The notes under the pieces: generated by a model
Databases searched by the model: none
What the model saw: only the letters and a program-made list of their open reading frames with translations
Told to the model about the DNA's origin: nothing
Translations under genes and position numbers: made by a program
Assembly: GCF_001650875.1 (NCBI RefSeq)
Contig: NZ_LXYI01000089.1
Location: 124,001-188,000 of the forward strand
Length of the DNA: 64,000 bases
Reading direction: 5' to 3'
Origin: Sulfitobacter sp. EhC04
GTDB taxonomy: Bacteria > Pseudomonadota > Alphaproteobacteria > Rhodobacterales > Rhodobacteraceae
In this document: positions 25,312 through 35,101 of the stretch, in pieces
Layout of the letters: every line of letters starts with the position of its first letter
Numbering within the stretch: the stretch's first letter is position 1

Positions 25312-28023
25312 ATGCTGGGTATCGGAACTATCGCCAAAAAGGTCTTTGGCACGCCAAACGATCGCAAAATCAAGGCGACCCGCCCGCTGGTGGATGAGAT
25401 CAATGCGCTGGAGCCTGATTTTGAAAAGCTGACCGATGCCGGCATCAAGGACAAGACAGAGGAACTGGCCAAACGCGCCCTGTCAGGTGAAAACCTTGAT
25501 GTCCTTTTGCCGGAAGCCTTTGCCAATTGCCGCGAGGCCGCACGGCGGACTCTGGGCCTGCGCGCCTTTGACACGCAGTTGATGGCGGCGATTTTCCTGC
25601 ACCAGGGCAATATCTCCGAGCAGAAGACGGGCGAGGGCAAGACACTGACCGCAGCCCTTGCCGCCTATCTGAACGCCTTATCCGGCAAAGGTGTTCATGT
25701 GGTTACCGTCAACGAATATCTGGTGAAGCGTGATGCCGACTGGATGGGCAAGGTGTTCAATGCGCTGGGCCTGACCTGTGGTGCTGCCGTGTCGCAGATG
25801 CCCGAAGACGCCAAGCGCGCGGCATATGAATGCGACATCACCTATGCCACCAACAACGAGCTTGGATTCGACTATCTGCGCGACAACATGAAGTCGAACC
25901 TGAGCGAAATTCTGCAAAAGAAACACAATTACGCCATCGTGGACGAAGTCGACAGCATCCTGATCGACGAGGCGCGGACGCCGCTGATCATCTCCGGCCC
26001 TGCGCAGGACCGTTCAGAGATGTATGTCACCATCGACAAGGTGATCCCGTTGCTGCAACCGGACCACTACGAGCTGGACGAAAAAAGCCGCAACGTCACC
26101 TTTACCGATGAGGGCAACGAGTTTCTCGAAGAACAGTTGCGGGCCCGGTCGCTGCTTGAGGAAGGTCAGACCCTCTATGACCCCGAAAGCACCACCATTG
26201 TGCACCACGTCAACCAGGGCCTGCGCGCGCACAAGCTGTTCCTGAAGGACAAGGACTATATCGTGCGCGACGGCGAGGTCATGCTGATCGACGAATTCAC
26301 CGGCCGCATGATGCATGGCCGCCGCCTGTCCGACGGGCTGCACCAGGCAATCGAGGCCAAGGAAGGCACCTCCATCCAGCCCGAAAACGTGACGCTCGCC
26401 TCCGTCACCTTCCAGAACTATTTCCGCCTCTATGACAAGCTGGCCGGGATGACCGGCACCGCGCTGACAGAGGCCGAAGAATTTCAGGAAATCTATGGTC
26501 TGGGCGTGGTCGAAGTTCCGACCAACCTGCCCATCGCCCGTGTTGACGAGGATGATGCGGTCTATCGCAGCGTTCAGGAAAAATACGAGGCGATGATCGA
26601 AAAGGTGAAAGAGGCAAACGCCAAGGGGCAGCCTTGCCTTGTCGGCACCACCTCCATCGAAAAATCCGAACAGTTGAGCCAGTTGTTGACGGCTGCGGGC
26701 ATTGAACACAACGTCCTGAACGCGCGCCAGCACGAACAGGAAGCGCAGATCATTGCCGATGCGGGCAAATTCGGTGCCGTGACCATCGCCACCAACATGG
26801 CGGGGCGCGGGACAGACATTCAGCTTGGCGGCAACGTCGAACTGAAGGTGCTCGAAGCACTGGACGCGGACCCCGAGGCGGACCCGGAAAAGATACGGGC
26901 GGATATCGAAGCCCAGCACGCCGACGAAAAGCAAAAGGTGCTTGAGGCGGGGGGCCTTTATGTTCTGGCCTCGGAACGGCACGAAAGCCGTCGGATCGAC
27001 AACCAGTTGCGCGGTCGCTCGGGCCGTCAGGGGGATCCGGGGCGCACCTCGTTCTTCCTGTCACTGGAAGACGATCTGATGCGCATCTTTGGCTCTGAAC
27101 GGCTCGAAAAGGTTCTGACCACACTTGGCCTGAAAGAGGGCGAAGCGATCATTCACCCCTGGGTCAACAAGTCGCTGGAACGTGCGCAGGCCAAGGTCGA
27201 GGGCCGCAATTTTGACATCCGCAAGCAGTTGCTCAAATTCGATGATGTGATGAACGAACAGCGCAAGGTCATCTTTGGACAGCGCCGCGACATCATGGAG
27301 GCGGACGACCTGAACGAGATCGTCACCGACATGCGCCATCAGGTGATCGACGACCTGATCGACACCTATATGCCGCCCCGCACCTATGCGGATCAATGGG
27401 ACACCCAGGGGTTCTATGCGGCAGTGATCGAACACCTGAACATGGATCTGCCGATCATCGCTTGGTGCGAGGAAGACGGCGCAGACGACGAGGTGATCCG
27501 CGAACGCCTGATCGAGGCAACCGACAAGATGATGGCGCAAAAGACCGAAGCCTTTGGCCCGGAAAACATGCGCACCATCGAAAAACAGCTTTTGTTGCAA
27601 TCCATTGACGGCAAGTGGCGTGACCACCTGATGACCCTTGAACACCTGCGGTCCGTTGTCGGGTTCCGGGGCTATGCCCAGCGTGATCCGTTGAACGAAT
27701 ACAAGAACGAAAGCTTCCAGCTGTTCGAAAGCATGCTCGACAGCCTGCGTCAGGACGTGACCCAGAAGCTGGGCCAGGCGCAACCAATGTCCCAGGAAGA
27801 GCGTAACGCTTTCATGCAGGAGATCGCCCAGCGACAAGCCGCGATGGAAAAGGCCGCCGATGCGGGCGCGCAGGAACCGAATGTGCCAGCGCCCTCTCCG
27901 GTTGCCACCGCAGAAGGCTTTGTCGAGGATGACCCGACCACTTGGGGCAACCCGTCCCGCAACGATGCCTGCCCTTGTGGATCAGGCAAGAAGTTCAAGC
28001 ATTGCCACGGGCGCCTTTCCTGA
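25312..28023 (+). CDS. secA: Preprotein translocase ATPase SecA
   Basis: SecA drives unfolded proteins through SecYEG. The 903-residue protein has Walker [13 protein letters not shown] (near 106), [16 protein letters not shown] (near 209), the second ATP-binding fold with [13 protein letters not shown], and the C-terminal zinc-binding SEC-C tail [13 protein letters not shown], which contacts SecB. ATG 25312 is chosen because GGAG lies 5 bases upstream and the protein then begins [13 protein letters not shown]; the frame open to 25192 encodes an unrelated tail. It is followed by a terminator and then by a secreted protein gene on the same strand. Confidence 0.97.
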   Translation: MLGIGTIAKKVFGTPNDRKIKATRPLVDEINALEPDFEKLTDAGIKDKTEELAKRALSGENLDVLLPEAFANCREAARRTLGLRAFDTQLMAAIFLHQGNISEQKTGEGKTLTAALAAYLNALSGKGVHVVTVNEYLVKRDADWMGKVFNALGLTCGAAVSQMPEDAKRAAYECDITYATNNELGFDYLRDNMKSNLSEILQKKHNYAIVDEVDSILIDEARTPLIISGPAQDRSEMYVTIDKVIPLLQPDHYELDEKSRNVTFTDEGNEFLEEQLRARSLLEEGQTLYDPESTTIVHHVNQGLRAHKLFLKDKDYIVRDGEVMLIDEFTGRMMHGRRLSDGLHQAIEAKEGTSIQPENVTLASVTFQNYFRLYDKLAGMTGTALTEAEEFQEIYGLGVVEVPTNLPIARVDEDDAVYRSVQEKYEAMIEKVKEANAKGQPCLVGTTSIEKSEQLSQLLTAAGIEHNVLNARQHEQEAQIIADAGKFGAVTIATNMAGRGTDIQLGGNVELKVLEALDADPEADPEKIRADIEAQHADEKQKVLEAGGLYVLASERHESRRIDNQLRGRSGRQGDPGRTSFFLSLEDDLMRIFGSERLEKVLTTLGLKEGEAIIHPWVNKSLERAQAKVEGRNFDIRKQLLKFDDVMNEQRKVIFGQRRDIMEADDLNEIVTDMRHQVIDDLIDTYMPPRTYADQWDTQGFYAAVIEHLNMDLPIIAWCEEDGADDEVIRERLIEATDKMMAQKTEAFGPENMRTIEKQLLLQSIDGKWRDHLMTLEHLRSVVGFRGYAQRDPLNEYKNESFQLFESMLDSLRQDVTQKLGQAQPMSQEERNAFMQEIAQRQAAMEKAADAGAQEPNVPAPSPVATAEGFVEDDPTTWGNPSRNDACPCGSGKKFKHCHGRLS

Positions 28024-28029
28024 GGTGAC

Positions 28030-28049
28030 ACCGGGCCACGCCCCGGTTT
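28030..28049 (+). terminator. Intrinsic terminator of secA
   Basis: ACCGGG and CCCGGT form a 6-bp stem around CCACGC, with TT and C following. It begins 7 bases after the secA stop. The T-run is short, so read-through is likely. Confidence 0.6.
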
Positions 28050-28139
28050 CGCCCAATTCCCAGCACTTCACCGTCATACCCTAGCCCTGATTTCAAGGCA
28101 CTCATTCCCTGAACGATTCCTTTTCTGGAGGACAGGGTA

Positions 28140-29150
28140 ATGGCGCGTATGAAGGAAATTCTGACGGTTGCAGGGACGCTTGCCTGCGCCATCGGCATCG
28201 GCTTTGTCATGCAGAACTCCGATGCGGCCAAGGCAAGATACGGCAAGCACGAAACACCCGCGCCCAAAGAGCTGGAAGAGACCGCAACCAGTGCCCTGCT
28301 CGATGTCCAGCAGATCAAGCTGACCTCGGGCGAGTTCAAGGTTGCCGATGACCTGCCTGCAACACCAGCCATTTCGGCGTCGGAACCCGATGCGACTGTC
28401 ATCAAGGTACGCGCCCCGCAAAGCGTTCTTGAAGGTCCGCCGGCACCAGGGTCCGCGGCCCCTGCTTCCGCCTGTGCCATCACCGCCGAAGCCCGCGCCA
28501 TGGCTGCGGCCATGGTCGATTTGCGGCTGGACGCGGTCTGCTTGCCAAATGAACGCGTCACCGTGCATCACAACGGCATGATCTTTACCGAAACCACGGA
28601 TGCAAACGGTAAACTGAACACCACCGTTCCCGCCCTGGCGCGCGACGCCATGTTCATTCTGGCTTTCGGTAACGGGGATGGTGCGGTGGCGCAGACCCAG
28701 GTTGATGAACTGGTCGACTATGACCGTGCCCTGGTGCAGTGGAAAGGCAATGCCGGTTTCGAAATCCATGCCCGTGAATTCGGGGCAAACTACGGCGATG
28801 CCGGTCACCACTGGAAAGATGCACCCGGCGCAGTGGCCGATGCCGTGATTGGGCGCAGCGGCGTTCTGACCCGGCATGGGGATGCCGCAGCGGCAGATCC
28901 GTTGCTGGCCGAGGTCTATACCTTTCCCAGGGCCGAGTCTGAGCAGGTCGGCACTATTGCGCTCAGTGTTGAAGCAGAGGTCACCAAAGCCAATTGCGGC
29001 GTCGAGGCAGAGGCGCAATCGCTTCAACTGATGAACGACGGGCAGATCAAATCACAGGACCTGATACTGTCTGTTCCGGAATGCGATGCGGTTGGCAGCT
29101 TTCTGGTGTTGAATAATCTGCTTCAAGACCTGAAAGTCGCGGGAAAGTAA
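28140..29150 (+). CDS. Membrane-anchored or secreted protein of unknown function (336 aa)
   Basis: No function is known to me. The N-terminus MARMKEILTVAGTLACAIGIGFVMQ is an uncleaved signal or a membrane anchor. A low-complexity linker rich in Pro, Ala and Glu follows (about 30-110). The remaining 220 residues look globular and contain four cysteines placed as two possible disulfides, C119/C136 and two near the end. A polysaccharide- or carboxypeptidase-like segment (NERVTVHHNGMIFTETTD) is not diagnostic. Relatives in this bacterial group are, I believe, labelled translocase only because they follow secA. GGAGG nine bases upstream supports ATG 28140. Confidence 0.65.
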   Translation: MARMKEILTVAGTLACAIGIGFVMQNSDAAKARYGKHETPAPKELEETATSALLDVQQIKLTSGEFKVADDLPATPAISASEPDATVIKVRAPQSVLEGPPAPGSAAPASACAITAEARAMAAAMVDLRLDAVCLPNERVTVHHNGMIFTETTDANGKLNTTVPALARDAMFILAFGNGDGAVAQTQVDELVDYDRALVQWKGNAGFEIHAREFGANYGDAGHHWKDAPGAVADAVIGRSGVLTRHGDAAAADPLLAEVYTFPRAESEQVGTIALSVEAEVTKANCGVEAEAQSLQLMNDGQIKSQDLILSVPECDAVGSFLVLNNLLQDLKVAGK

Positions 29151-29169
29151 AACCGCACTCAGAGGTCCC

Positions 29170-30732
29170 ATGATCTTGCTTAGATGTGCGGCGTTTATCG
29201 CCGCACTTTTTCTTTTCTGGCACCATCCGGCCGCCGCGCAGGATGTGGCCCTGACCTCGCGCGATGGCAAGGTTGAACTGAGCGGCACGCTGCTGGGGTT
29301 CGACGGGGAATTTTACCGCGTCCAGACTGAATACGGCGAGTTGACGATAGACGGCTCGGGCGTGCTCTGCGCCGGGCCCGGCTGCCCCAACCTGGAAGAC
29401 TTCGTGGCCGAGGTACAATTGTCAGGCTCCGCCACGATGGGCGCGGTTCTGATGCCGGCGCTGATTGACGCCTATGGCCAGCGAGCGGACTACCTCGTTA
29501 CCCGCGAAGATGGCGAGGACCCGACCCGGTTCACCTACCTGTTGTCGCGCCGGGATACGGGCAAGCTTGCCGCTCAGTTCCATTTCCGCGCAACCAACAC
29601 CGACGAGGGGTTTGCCGATCTTTTGGCGGATGAGGCCGATATCGTCATGGCCCTGCGCGAGATCGGGCGCGAGGAACGCATCAATGCGCGCGAGGCCGGG
29701 ATGGGCGATCTGACCGGCGCGAACCGCAGCCGGGTTCTGGCCCTGGACGCGGTGGTGCCGGTTGTAGCTCCGACCAATCCCTTGCGGGCGATTTCCCCGC
29801 TGATGCTTGCCCGCGCCTTCTCGGGGGAAGTGACCAATTGGCAAGAGCTTGGCGGGCCCGATGCGCCAATCGAATTGCATCTGCCCAGCCCCTCCAGCGG
29901 GTTGAGTCAGGCGATTGTCGATCAGGTCATGAAACCGGCAGGTATGACCCTGACCGATACGATTGTGTGGCATGCCCTGCCTGAAAACCTGGCAAAGGCT
30001 GTGGCCGACGACAGCCTGTCGCTGGGCATCACCAGCTATGCCGAACAGCGCGACACGATGGTGCTGACCCTGGGCGGCACCTGCGGCTTTGCGCTGAACG
30101 CGGCACGGCGGACGATCAAGACGGAGGATTATCCGCTGACGGCCCCCATGTTCCTGTATTTTCCGGCGCGTCGCCTGCCCCTGATCGCGCGAGAGTTTCT
30201 GGCCTTTACGCGGGGCCCGGCGGCGCAGAACGTGATCCGGCGCGCGGGGTTCGTGGACCAGGCACCGGAGGAAATCCCGGTCGAACAGCAGGGTAACCGG
30301 TTCACCAATGCCATCTCCGTGGCGGGCGAGGAAATTTCGCTTCAGGAATTGCAGCGGATGACTGCGACACTGCAACCGATGGCCCGGTTGACCACCTCTT
30401 TCCGGTTCGAGGCAGGGTCGATCCGTCTGGATGCGCAAAGCCGGTCAAACGTGCAGCAATTGGCGCGGGCGCTGGAGCAGGGGCAATACGACGCGCGGCG
30501 GATGCTGTTTGTCGGCTTTAGCGACGGGCAGGGGGCCGCAACGCCGAACCGCGATATTGCGCTGCGTCGGGCAGAGGCGGTGCTGCGCGCAGTGTCTGCC
30601 GCCGCTGTCACGGCCAACCTGGAACGTGTTGACCTGGGGGTGGATGCCTTTGGCGAGGCGATGCCGATGGCCTGTGACGATACCGCATGGGGTCGGCAGG
30701 CAAACCGGCGGGTAGAGGTCTGGGTGCGGTGA
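29170..30732 (+). CDS. PstS-like substrate-binding domain fused to OmpA-like domain
   Basis: This 520-residue exported protein begins with a signal peptide (about 1-24, ending PAAAQ). A periplasmic binding domain of the PstS type follows (QLSGSATMGAVLMPALIDAYG, then ADIVMALREIGREE, FSGEVTNWQELGG and GLSQAIVDQVM). The C-terminal 100 residues are OmpA/MotB-like (FRFEAGSIRLDAQSR, FVGFSDGQGAATPNRDIALRRAEAVL). It may thus sense a ligand and bind peptidoglycan at the same time. No phosphate transporter genes are nearby, so ligand and partner are unknown. A full intrinsic terminator is built from its signal-peptide codons. Confidence 0.82.
   Translation: MILLRCAAFIAALFLFWHHPAAAQDVALTSRDGKVELSGTLLGFDGEFYRVQTEYGELTIDGSGVLCAGPGCPNLEDFVAEVQLSGSATMGAVLMPALIDAYGQRADYLVTREDGEDPTRFTYLLSRRDTGKLAAQFHFRATNTDEGFADLLADEADIVMALREIGREERINAREAGMGDLTGANRSRVLALDAVVPVVAPTNPLRAISPLMLARAFSGEVTNWQELGGPDAPIELHLPSPSSGLSQAIVDQVMKPAGMTLTDTIVWHALPENLAKAVADDSLSLGITSYAEQRDTMVLTLGGTCGFALNAARRTIKTEDYPLTAPMFLYFPARRLPLIAREFLAFTRGPAAQNVIRRAGFVDQAPEEIPVEQQGNRFTNAISVAGEEISLQELQRMTATLQPMARLTTSFRFEAGSIRLDAQSRSNVQQLARALEQGQYDARRMLFVGFSDGQGAATPNRDIALRRAEAVLRAVSAAAVTANLERVDLGVDAFGEAMPMACDDTAWGRQANRRVEVWVR
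29186..29216 (+). terminator. Intrinsic terminator inside signal-peptide codons
   Basis: GTGCGGCG and CGCCGCAC form a perfect 8-bp stem around TTTAT, followed by TTTTTCTTTT. It lies 36 bases after the stop of the upstream gene and 16 bases inside the PstS/OmpA fusion gene, encoding the hydrophobic core CAAFIAALFLF. Confidence 0.8.
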
Positions 30733-30740
30733 TGTTCCCG

Positions 30741-30764
30741 GCATCCAAGATGCTGTTTTTCTTT
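30741..30764 (+). terminator. Intrinsic terminator after the PstS/OmpA fusion gene
   Basis: GCATC and GATGC pair around CAA and are followed by TGTTTTTCTTT. It lies between two convergent genes and touches the radC stop. Confidence 0.7.
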
Positions 30765-31512
30765 ATATATACCCTTCCGCGCGAAAACTGAGTTCGCTGG
30801 ATTTTCCGATGATCAGGTGATCGTGCAGGGTGAGCCCAAGCGCATCGCACGCTGTCGAGATCTGGTTGGTCATGTCGATGTCCGAGCGCGACGGCGTCGG
30901 GTCGCCCGATGGATGGTTGTGCACGAGGATCAAGGCGGAAGCATTGAGTTCCAGCGCCCGCTTGGCAACCTCGCGGGGATAGACGGGCACGTGATCCACG
31001 GTCCCTTTCGCCTGTTCCTCATCCGCGATCAGAACATTCTTGCGATCCATATAGAGCACGCGAAACTGCTCGGTCTCGCGGTGGGCCATGGTGGTGTGGC
31101 AATAGTCCAGCAGCGCATCCCAACTGGAAACAACCTGTTGTTTCAAAACCTTGGCGCGGGCAAGGCGCTGGGCTGCCGCCTCGACGATCTTCAGTTCGGT
31201 GATCACGGCGTCACCAATACCCGACAGGTCGCGCAGCCGCGCCTCAGAGGCGGAGACAACGCGGTTGAAGTCGCCGAAACGGTCCATCAGGGCATGTGCC
31301 AGCGGTTTGACATCGCGGCGCGGGATGGCGCGGAACAGGACCAGTTCCAGAAGCTCATAGTCCGGCATGGCAGCGGGGCCACCGGCCATGAACCGCGCGC
31401 GCAGGCGCTGGCGGTGATCCTTGATATAAGAAGGCTGCCTGCCCGTCACCGGGGCGGTTTCTGGTGCCTCGTCCAGCAAGTAGGGCAGGGGCTGTTCGTT
31501 GAATTGGTCCAT
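30763..31512 (-). CDS. radC: RadC family JAB/MPN protein
   Basis: This 249-residue protein has an N-terminal helix-hairpin-helix region (LRDLSGIGDAVITELK) and a C-terminal JAB1/MPN-like domain with the metal motif HNHPSGDPTPSRSDID (about 195-210). RadC was named for a repair defect that is now disputed; the true substrate is unknown. It stands alone in a minus-strand block, with an operator-like inverted repeat 65 bases upstream of its start. The start ATG 31512 gives a normal-length protein. Confidence 0.92.
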   Translation of the reverse strand: MDQFNEQPLPYLLDEAPETAPVTGRQPSYIKDHRQRLRARFMAGGPAAMPDYELLELVLFRAIPRRDVKPLAHALMDRFGDFNRVVSASEARLRDLSGIGDAVITELKIVEAAAQRLARAKVLKQQVVSSWDALLDYCHTTMAHRETEQFRVLYMDRKNVLIADEEQAKGTVDHVPVYPREVAKRALELNASALILVHNHPSGDPTPSRSDIDMTNQISTACDALGLTLHDHLIIGKSSELSFRAEGYI

Positions 31513-31576
31513 GCCCGAGGGTCACCTGAGTCTGGTTACCAAGGGGTTAATCAGCCCGGAAATGCCCGGCACACAA

Positions 31577-31599
31577 CCTGTGCACAACCTGTACACAGG
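31577..31599. promoter_or_regulatory. Operator-like inverted repeat upstream of radC
   Basis: CCTGTGCACA and TGTACACAGG are separated by ACC, matching as an inverted repeat at 9 of 10 positions. The core TGTRCACA occurs in both arms. It sits between the dnaJ 3' end and the radC start. Confidence 0.4.
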
Positions 31600-31660
31600 C
31601 CGTGCACCGATTGGCATACGATGCAGGCCTCTGCCGTGGATCAGCCCCACTCAGCGCGCG

Positions 31661-31679
31661 CGCCGGACCAGGCCCGGCG
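31661..31679 (-). terminator. Stem-loop just after dnaJ
   Basis: CGCCGG and CCGGCG pair around a 7-base loop, 6 bases after the dnaJ stop. There is no T-run, so it may be an mRNA 3' protecting structure rather than a strong terminator. Confidence 0.35.
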
Positions 31680-31685
31680 TGCAAG

Positions 31686-32840
31686 TCACCCCTTCATCGA
31701 ATCCCAGAAGCTTTTCACGCTGGAAAAGAAGCTGCTGCTTTCAGGGTTGTTCTCTGACGACAGGTCTTCGAATTCCCGCAGCAATTCCTTTTGCCGCGAT
31801 GTCAGGTTCACCGGCGTCTCGACCGCCAGTTCGATGATCATGTCGCCGGTGCCACCACCGCGCAGGGGGGGCATGCCCTTGCCGCGCAGGCGCATCTGGC
31901 GGCCAGACTGGCTGCCGCCGGGGATCTGCACCCGGCCACGGCCGCCGTCGATGGTGGGCACCTCGATATTGCCGCCCAGGGCAGCGGTGCTCATCGAGAC
32001 CGGCACACGGCAGAACAGGTTGGGGCCATCGCGGTCAAACAGCTCGTGTTCCTTCACCTCGATGAAGATATAGAGGTCACCGGACGGGCCGCCGCGCATG
32101 CCTGCCTCGCCCTCGCCTGCCAGACGGATGCGGGTGCCGGTTTCGACACCTGCGGGGATGTTGACGCTGAGCGACCGGTCTTTTTCCACGCGCCCCGCGC
32201 CGCGGCAGGTCTTGCAGGGATTCTTGATGATCTGGCCCATGCCGGAACAGGTGGGGCAGGTGCGTTCGACGGTAAAGAAACCCTGTTGCGCGCGGACCTT
32301 GCCCATGCCCGAACAGGTCGGACAGGTTGTCGGTTCACCGCCGCCTTCCGCGCCGGATCCATCGCAGGATCCGCATTGCACGGAGGTTGGCACATTGATG
32401 GACTTTTGCAGGCCTGAATAGGCGTCCTCCAGCGAGATGCCGAGGTTGTAGCGCAGGTCGGCCCCGCGCGCGGCGCGGCGGCCACCGCCACCCGCGCCAC
32501 CGCGACCCCCCATGAAGTCGCCAAAGAGGTCGTCGAACACATCCGAGAATGCGGAGGAGAAATCACCCTGACCGCCGCCGGGGCGTCTGCCGCCACCGCC
32601 GCCGCCCATGCCACCTTCGAATGCGGCATGACCGAAACGGTCATAGGCTGCTTTCTTGTCGGCATCCTTCAGCACTTCGTAGGCTTCGTTGGCTTCCTTG
32701 AACTTCGCTTCGGAATCGGCGCTGTCCTTGTTCCGGTCCGGGTGAAACTCCTTGGCCTTCTGGCGGTAGCCCTTCTTGATCTCGTCGGCGGATGCGCCTT
32801 TGGCGACACCAAGCACATCGTAGTAATCACGTTTTGCCAT
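31686..32840 (-). CDS. dnaJ: Chaperone protein DnaJ
   Basis: DnaJ delivers clients to DnaK and stimulates its ATPase. The 384-residue type I protein has the J domain with HPD (FHPDRNKDS, near 33), a Gly-rich linker (about 75-125), four zinc motifs [16 protein letters not shown] (twice) and CKTCRGAG, and the C-terminal substrate domains. AAGGA lies 9 bases before ATG 32840. It is downstream of dnaK across 81 bases that contain an extensive hairpin, so its level can be set separately from dnaK. Confidence 0.97.
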   Translation of the reverse strand: MAKRDYYDVLGVAKGASADEIKKGYRQKAKEFHPDRNKDSADSEAKFKEANEAYEVLKDADKKAAYDRFGHAAFEGGMGGGGGGRRPGGGQGDFSSAFSDVFDDLFGDFMGGRGGAGGGGRRAARGADLRYNLGISLEDAYSGLQKSINVPTSVQCGSCDGSGAEGGGEPTTCPTCSGMGKVRAQQGFFTVERTCPTCSGMGQIIKNPCKTCRGAGRVEKDRSLSVNIPAGVETGTRIRLAGEGEAGMRGGPSGDLYIFIEVKEHELFDRDGPNLFCRVPVSMSTAALGGNIEVPTIDGGRGRVQIPGGSQSGRQMRLRGKGMPPLRGGGTGDMIIELAVETPVNLTSRQKELLREFEDLSSENNPESSSFFSSVKSFWDSMKG

Positions 32841-32867
32841 GGATCATGTCCTTTTGCTGGAACGTGA

Positions 32868-32898
32868 AGGGCCGGCCCGTCTGGATCGGACCGGCCCT
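32868..32898. repeat. Hairpin in the dnaK-dnaJ gap
   Basis: AGGGCCGG and CCGGCCCT form a perfect 8-bp stem, extended by three further pairs across one mismatch. On the transcribed minus strand no T-run follows, so it is more likely an RNA stability or processing element than a terminator. Confidence 0.55.
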
Positions 32899-32921
32899 GT
32901 CAGTGGTTCCCCTGAGCGGGA

Positions 32922-34841
32922 TTACGCGCGCTTGTCGTCGTCGAGGTCTTCGAACTCGGCATCGACGATGTCATCGTCACCGCCGCTGCGGGACGCTTGT
33001 TCATCTGCGGCTTCCGCCATGTCGTCGCCATCATCCTGCGCGGCTTTGTAGATCGCCTCGCCCAGTTTCATGGCGGCCTCGGTCACGTTCTGGATGCCGG
33101 ACTTGATCTTGTCGGCGCTGTCTGTTTCCAGATCGTCCTTGAGCGCGGCAATGGCCAGTTCGATCGCTTCCACGGTGGTCGGGTCGACCTTGTCGGAGTG
33201 CTCTTCCACGGACTTTTCGGTCGAGTGGATGAGGCTTTCCGCCTGGTTTCTCGCCTCGATCAATGCGCGGCGTTCCTTGTCGGATTCCGCGTTCTCCTCG
33301 GCGTCCTTGACCATCTTTTCGATGTCCGCATCGGACAGACCGCCGGAGGCCTGGATCGTGATCTTCTGCTCCTTACCGGTGCCCTTGTCGAGCGCGCCAA
33401 CCGAAACGATACCGTTGGCGTCGATGTCGAAGGTCACTTCGATCTGGGGCATGCCGCGCGGGGCGGGCGGGATGTTTTCCAGATTGAAGGCACCGAGGAT
33501 CTTGTTGTCGGAGGCCATCTCACGTTCACCCTGGAAGACCCGGATGGTGACCGCGTTCTGATTGTCCTCGGCGGTCGAGAAGACCTGAGACTTTTTCGTC
33601 GGGATCGTGGTGTTGCGGTCGATCAGACGGGTGAACACGCCACCCAGCGTTTCAATGCCCAGCGACAGCGGGGTCACGTCCAGCAGAACGACGTCTTTTA
33701 CGTCACCTTGCAGAACACCGGCCTGAATGGCGGCACCCAGGGCGACGACCTCATCGGGGTTCACACCCTTGTGCGGCTCTTTGCCGAAGAATTTCGTCAC
33801 TTCCTCGACGACTTTCGGCATACGGGTCATACCACCCACAAGCACGACTTCGTCGATGTCGGAGGCCGACAGACCCGCGTCCTTGAGCGCGTCCTTGCAA
33901 GGCTTCAGCGACGCCTTGATCAGGTCGCCCACCAGGCTTTCCAGCTTGGCACGGGTCAGCTTCATGACCATGTGCAGCGGCTGTCCGTTGGCACCCATGG
34001 AGATGAACGGCTGGTTGATCTCTGTCTGGCTGGAGCTGGACAGCTCGATCTTGGCCTTCTCGGCTGCTTCTTTCAGACGTTGCAGCGCCATCTTGTCCTG
34101 GGTCAGGTCGACGTTGTGCTCTTTCTTGAACTCACCGGCGAGGTAGTTGACGATCCGCATGTCAAAGTCTTCACCACCCAGGAACGTGTCGCCGTTGGTG
34201 GATTTGACTTCGAACAACCCGTCGTCGATTTCCAGGATGGTCACGTCGAATGTACCGCCGCCAAGGTCATAGACCGCGATGGTTTGGGTGTTTTCCTTGT
34301 CCAGACCATAGGCCAGCGCGGCGGCTGTCGGTTCGTTGATGATCCGCAGCACTTCCAGACCGGCAATCTTGCCCGCGTCCTTGGTGGCTTGACGCTGGGC
34401 GTCGTTGAAATAGGCAGGAACGGTGATGACCGCCTGGGTCACTTCTTCGCCAAGGTAGGACTCGGCGGTTTCTTTCATCTTGCCCAGGATGAAAGCGGAA
34501 ATCTGGGAGGGGGAGTATTTCTCGCCCTTGGCCTGAACCCATGCGTCGCCATTGCCACCGTCGATGACGGTAAAGGGCAGGTTCTTTTTGTCCTTGGCGA
34601 GATCCGTGTCGTCGTTGCGACGGCCGATCAGGCGCTTGACGCCAAAAATGGTGTTGTCGGGGTTGGTGACAGCCTGGCGTTTTGCAGGCTGACCGACGAG
34701 ACGTTCGTCGTCGGTGAAGGCCACGATGGAAGGTGTTGTGCGCGCGCCTTCCGCGTTTTCGATCACGCGGGGCTGGCTGCCGTCCATGATGGCGATACAG
34801 GAGTTGGTAGTTCCAAGGTCAATGCCGATTACTTTGGCCAT
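32922..34841 (-). CDS. dnaK: Chaperone protein DnaK (HSP70)
   Basis: DnaK is the ATP-driven cytoplasmic HSP70. The 639-residue protein shows [27 protein letters not shown] and [10 protein letters not shown] in the ATPase domain (1-385), the substrate domain with NTTIP and [10 protein letters not shown], and a C-terminal lid ending in an acidic EFEDLDDD tail. Length and motifs are normal. Upstream of it a promoter fits both the housekeeping and the alphaproteobacterial heat-shock pattern. The leader is about 107 bases. Confidence 0.98.
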   Translation of the reverse strand: MAKVIGIDLGTTNSCIAIMDGSQPRVIENAEGARTTPSIVAFTDDERLVGQPAKRQAVTNPDNTIFGVKRLIGRRNDDTDLAKDKKNLPFTVIDGGNGDAWVQAKGEKYSPSQISAFILGKMKETAESYLGEEVTQAVITVPAYFNDAQRQATKDAGKIAGLEVLRIINEPTAAALAYGLDKENTQTIAVYDLGGGTFDVTILEIDDGLFEVKSTNGDTFLGGEDFDMRIVNYLAGEFKKEHNVDLTQDKMALQRLKEAAEKAKIELSSSSQTEINQPFISMGANGQPLHMVMKLTRAKLESLVGDLIKASLKPCKDALKDAGLSASDIDEVVLVGGMTRMPKVVEEVTKFFGKEPHKGVNPDEVVALGAAIQAGVLQGDVKDVVLLDVTPLSLGIETLGGVFTRLIDRNTTIPTKKSQVFSTAEDNQNAVTIRVFQGEREMASDNKILGAFNLENIPPAPRGMPQIEVTFDIDANGIVSVGALDKGTGKEQKITIQASGGLSDADIEKMVKDAEENAESDKERRALIEARNQAESLIHSTEKSVEEHSDKVDPTTVEAIELAIAALKDDLETDSADKIKSGIQNVTEAAMKLGEAIYKAAQDDGDDMAEAADEQASRSGGDDDIVDAEFEDLDDDKRA

Positions 34842-34954
34842 GTTTTTCGATCCCTCATGCTATTCAAGGCGATGACACGAGGCGCAGGCCCGTTACGGCA
34901 CCCTTGCCCCGATCTGGTAACACTGAATGCGGCTGCATCCAGCGGTTCGGTGGG

Positions 34955-34983
34955 TATATAGGGGCTGGAAATGCCGCTCGCAA
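34955..34983 (-). promoter_or_regulatory. dnaK promoter, heat-shock-like
   Basis: On the minus strand TTGCGA (34983-34978) and TATATA (34960-34955) are 17 bases apart. The -10 region reads CCTATAT, matching the CYTATNT reported for alphaproteobacterial RpoH promoters. The -35 GTTG differs from CTTG by one base. Confidence 0.55.
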
Positions 34984-35101
34984 CCGTCAGAGAATGGGTC
35001 AATCGCGGATTCTTGGGTGAATTTTCCCGAAAGCGTCGTCAAGCGATGGCGCGACCTGAACGGCGGGCTGCAGATGCCGCATATCATGTCCGGCAATCCT
35101 G

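Noticed and set aside
31571-31605. DnaA boxes / replication origin
   Set aside because: The repeats read CCTGTGCACA and TGTACACAGG, not TTATCCACA, and no AT-rich unwinding region is near.
32997-34961. 654-codon plus-strand ORF opposite dnaK
   Set aside because: Antisense shadow of a highly biased gene; His/Val/Gly-rich product without domains.
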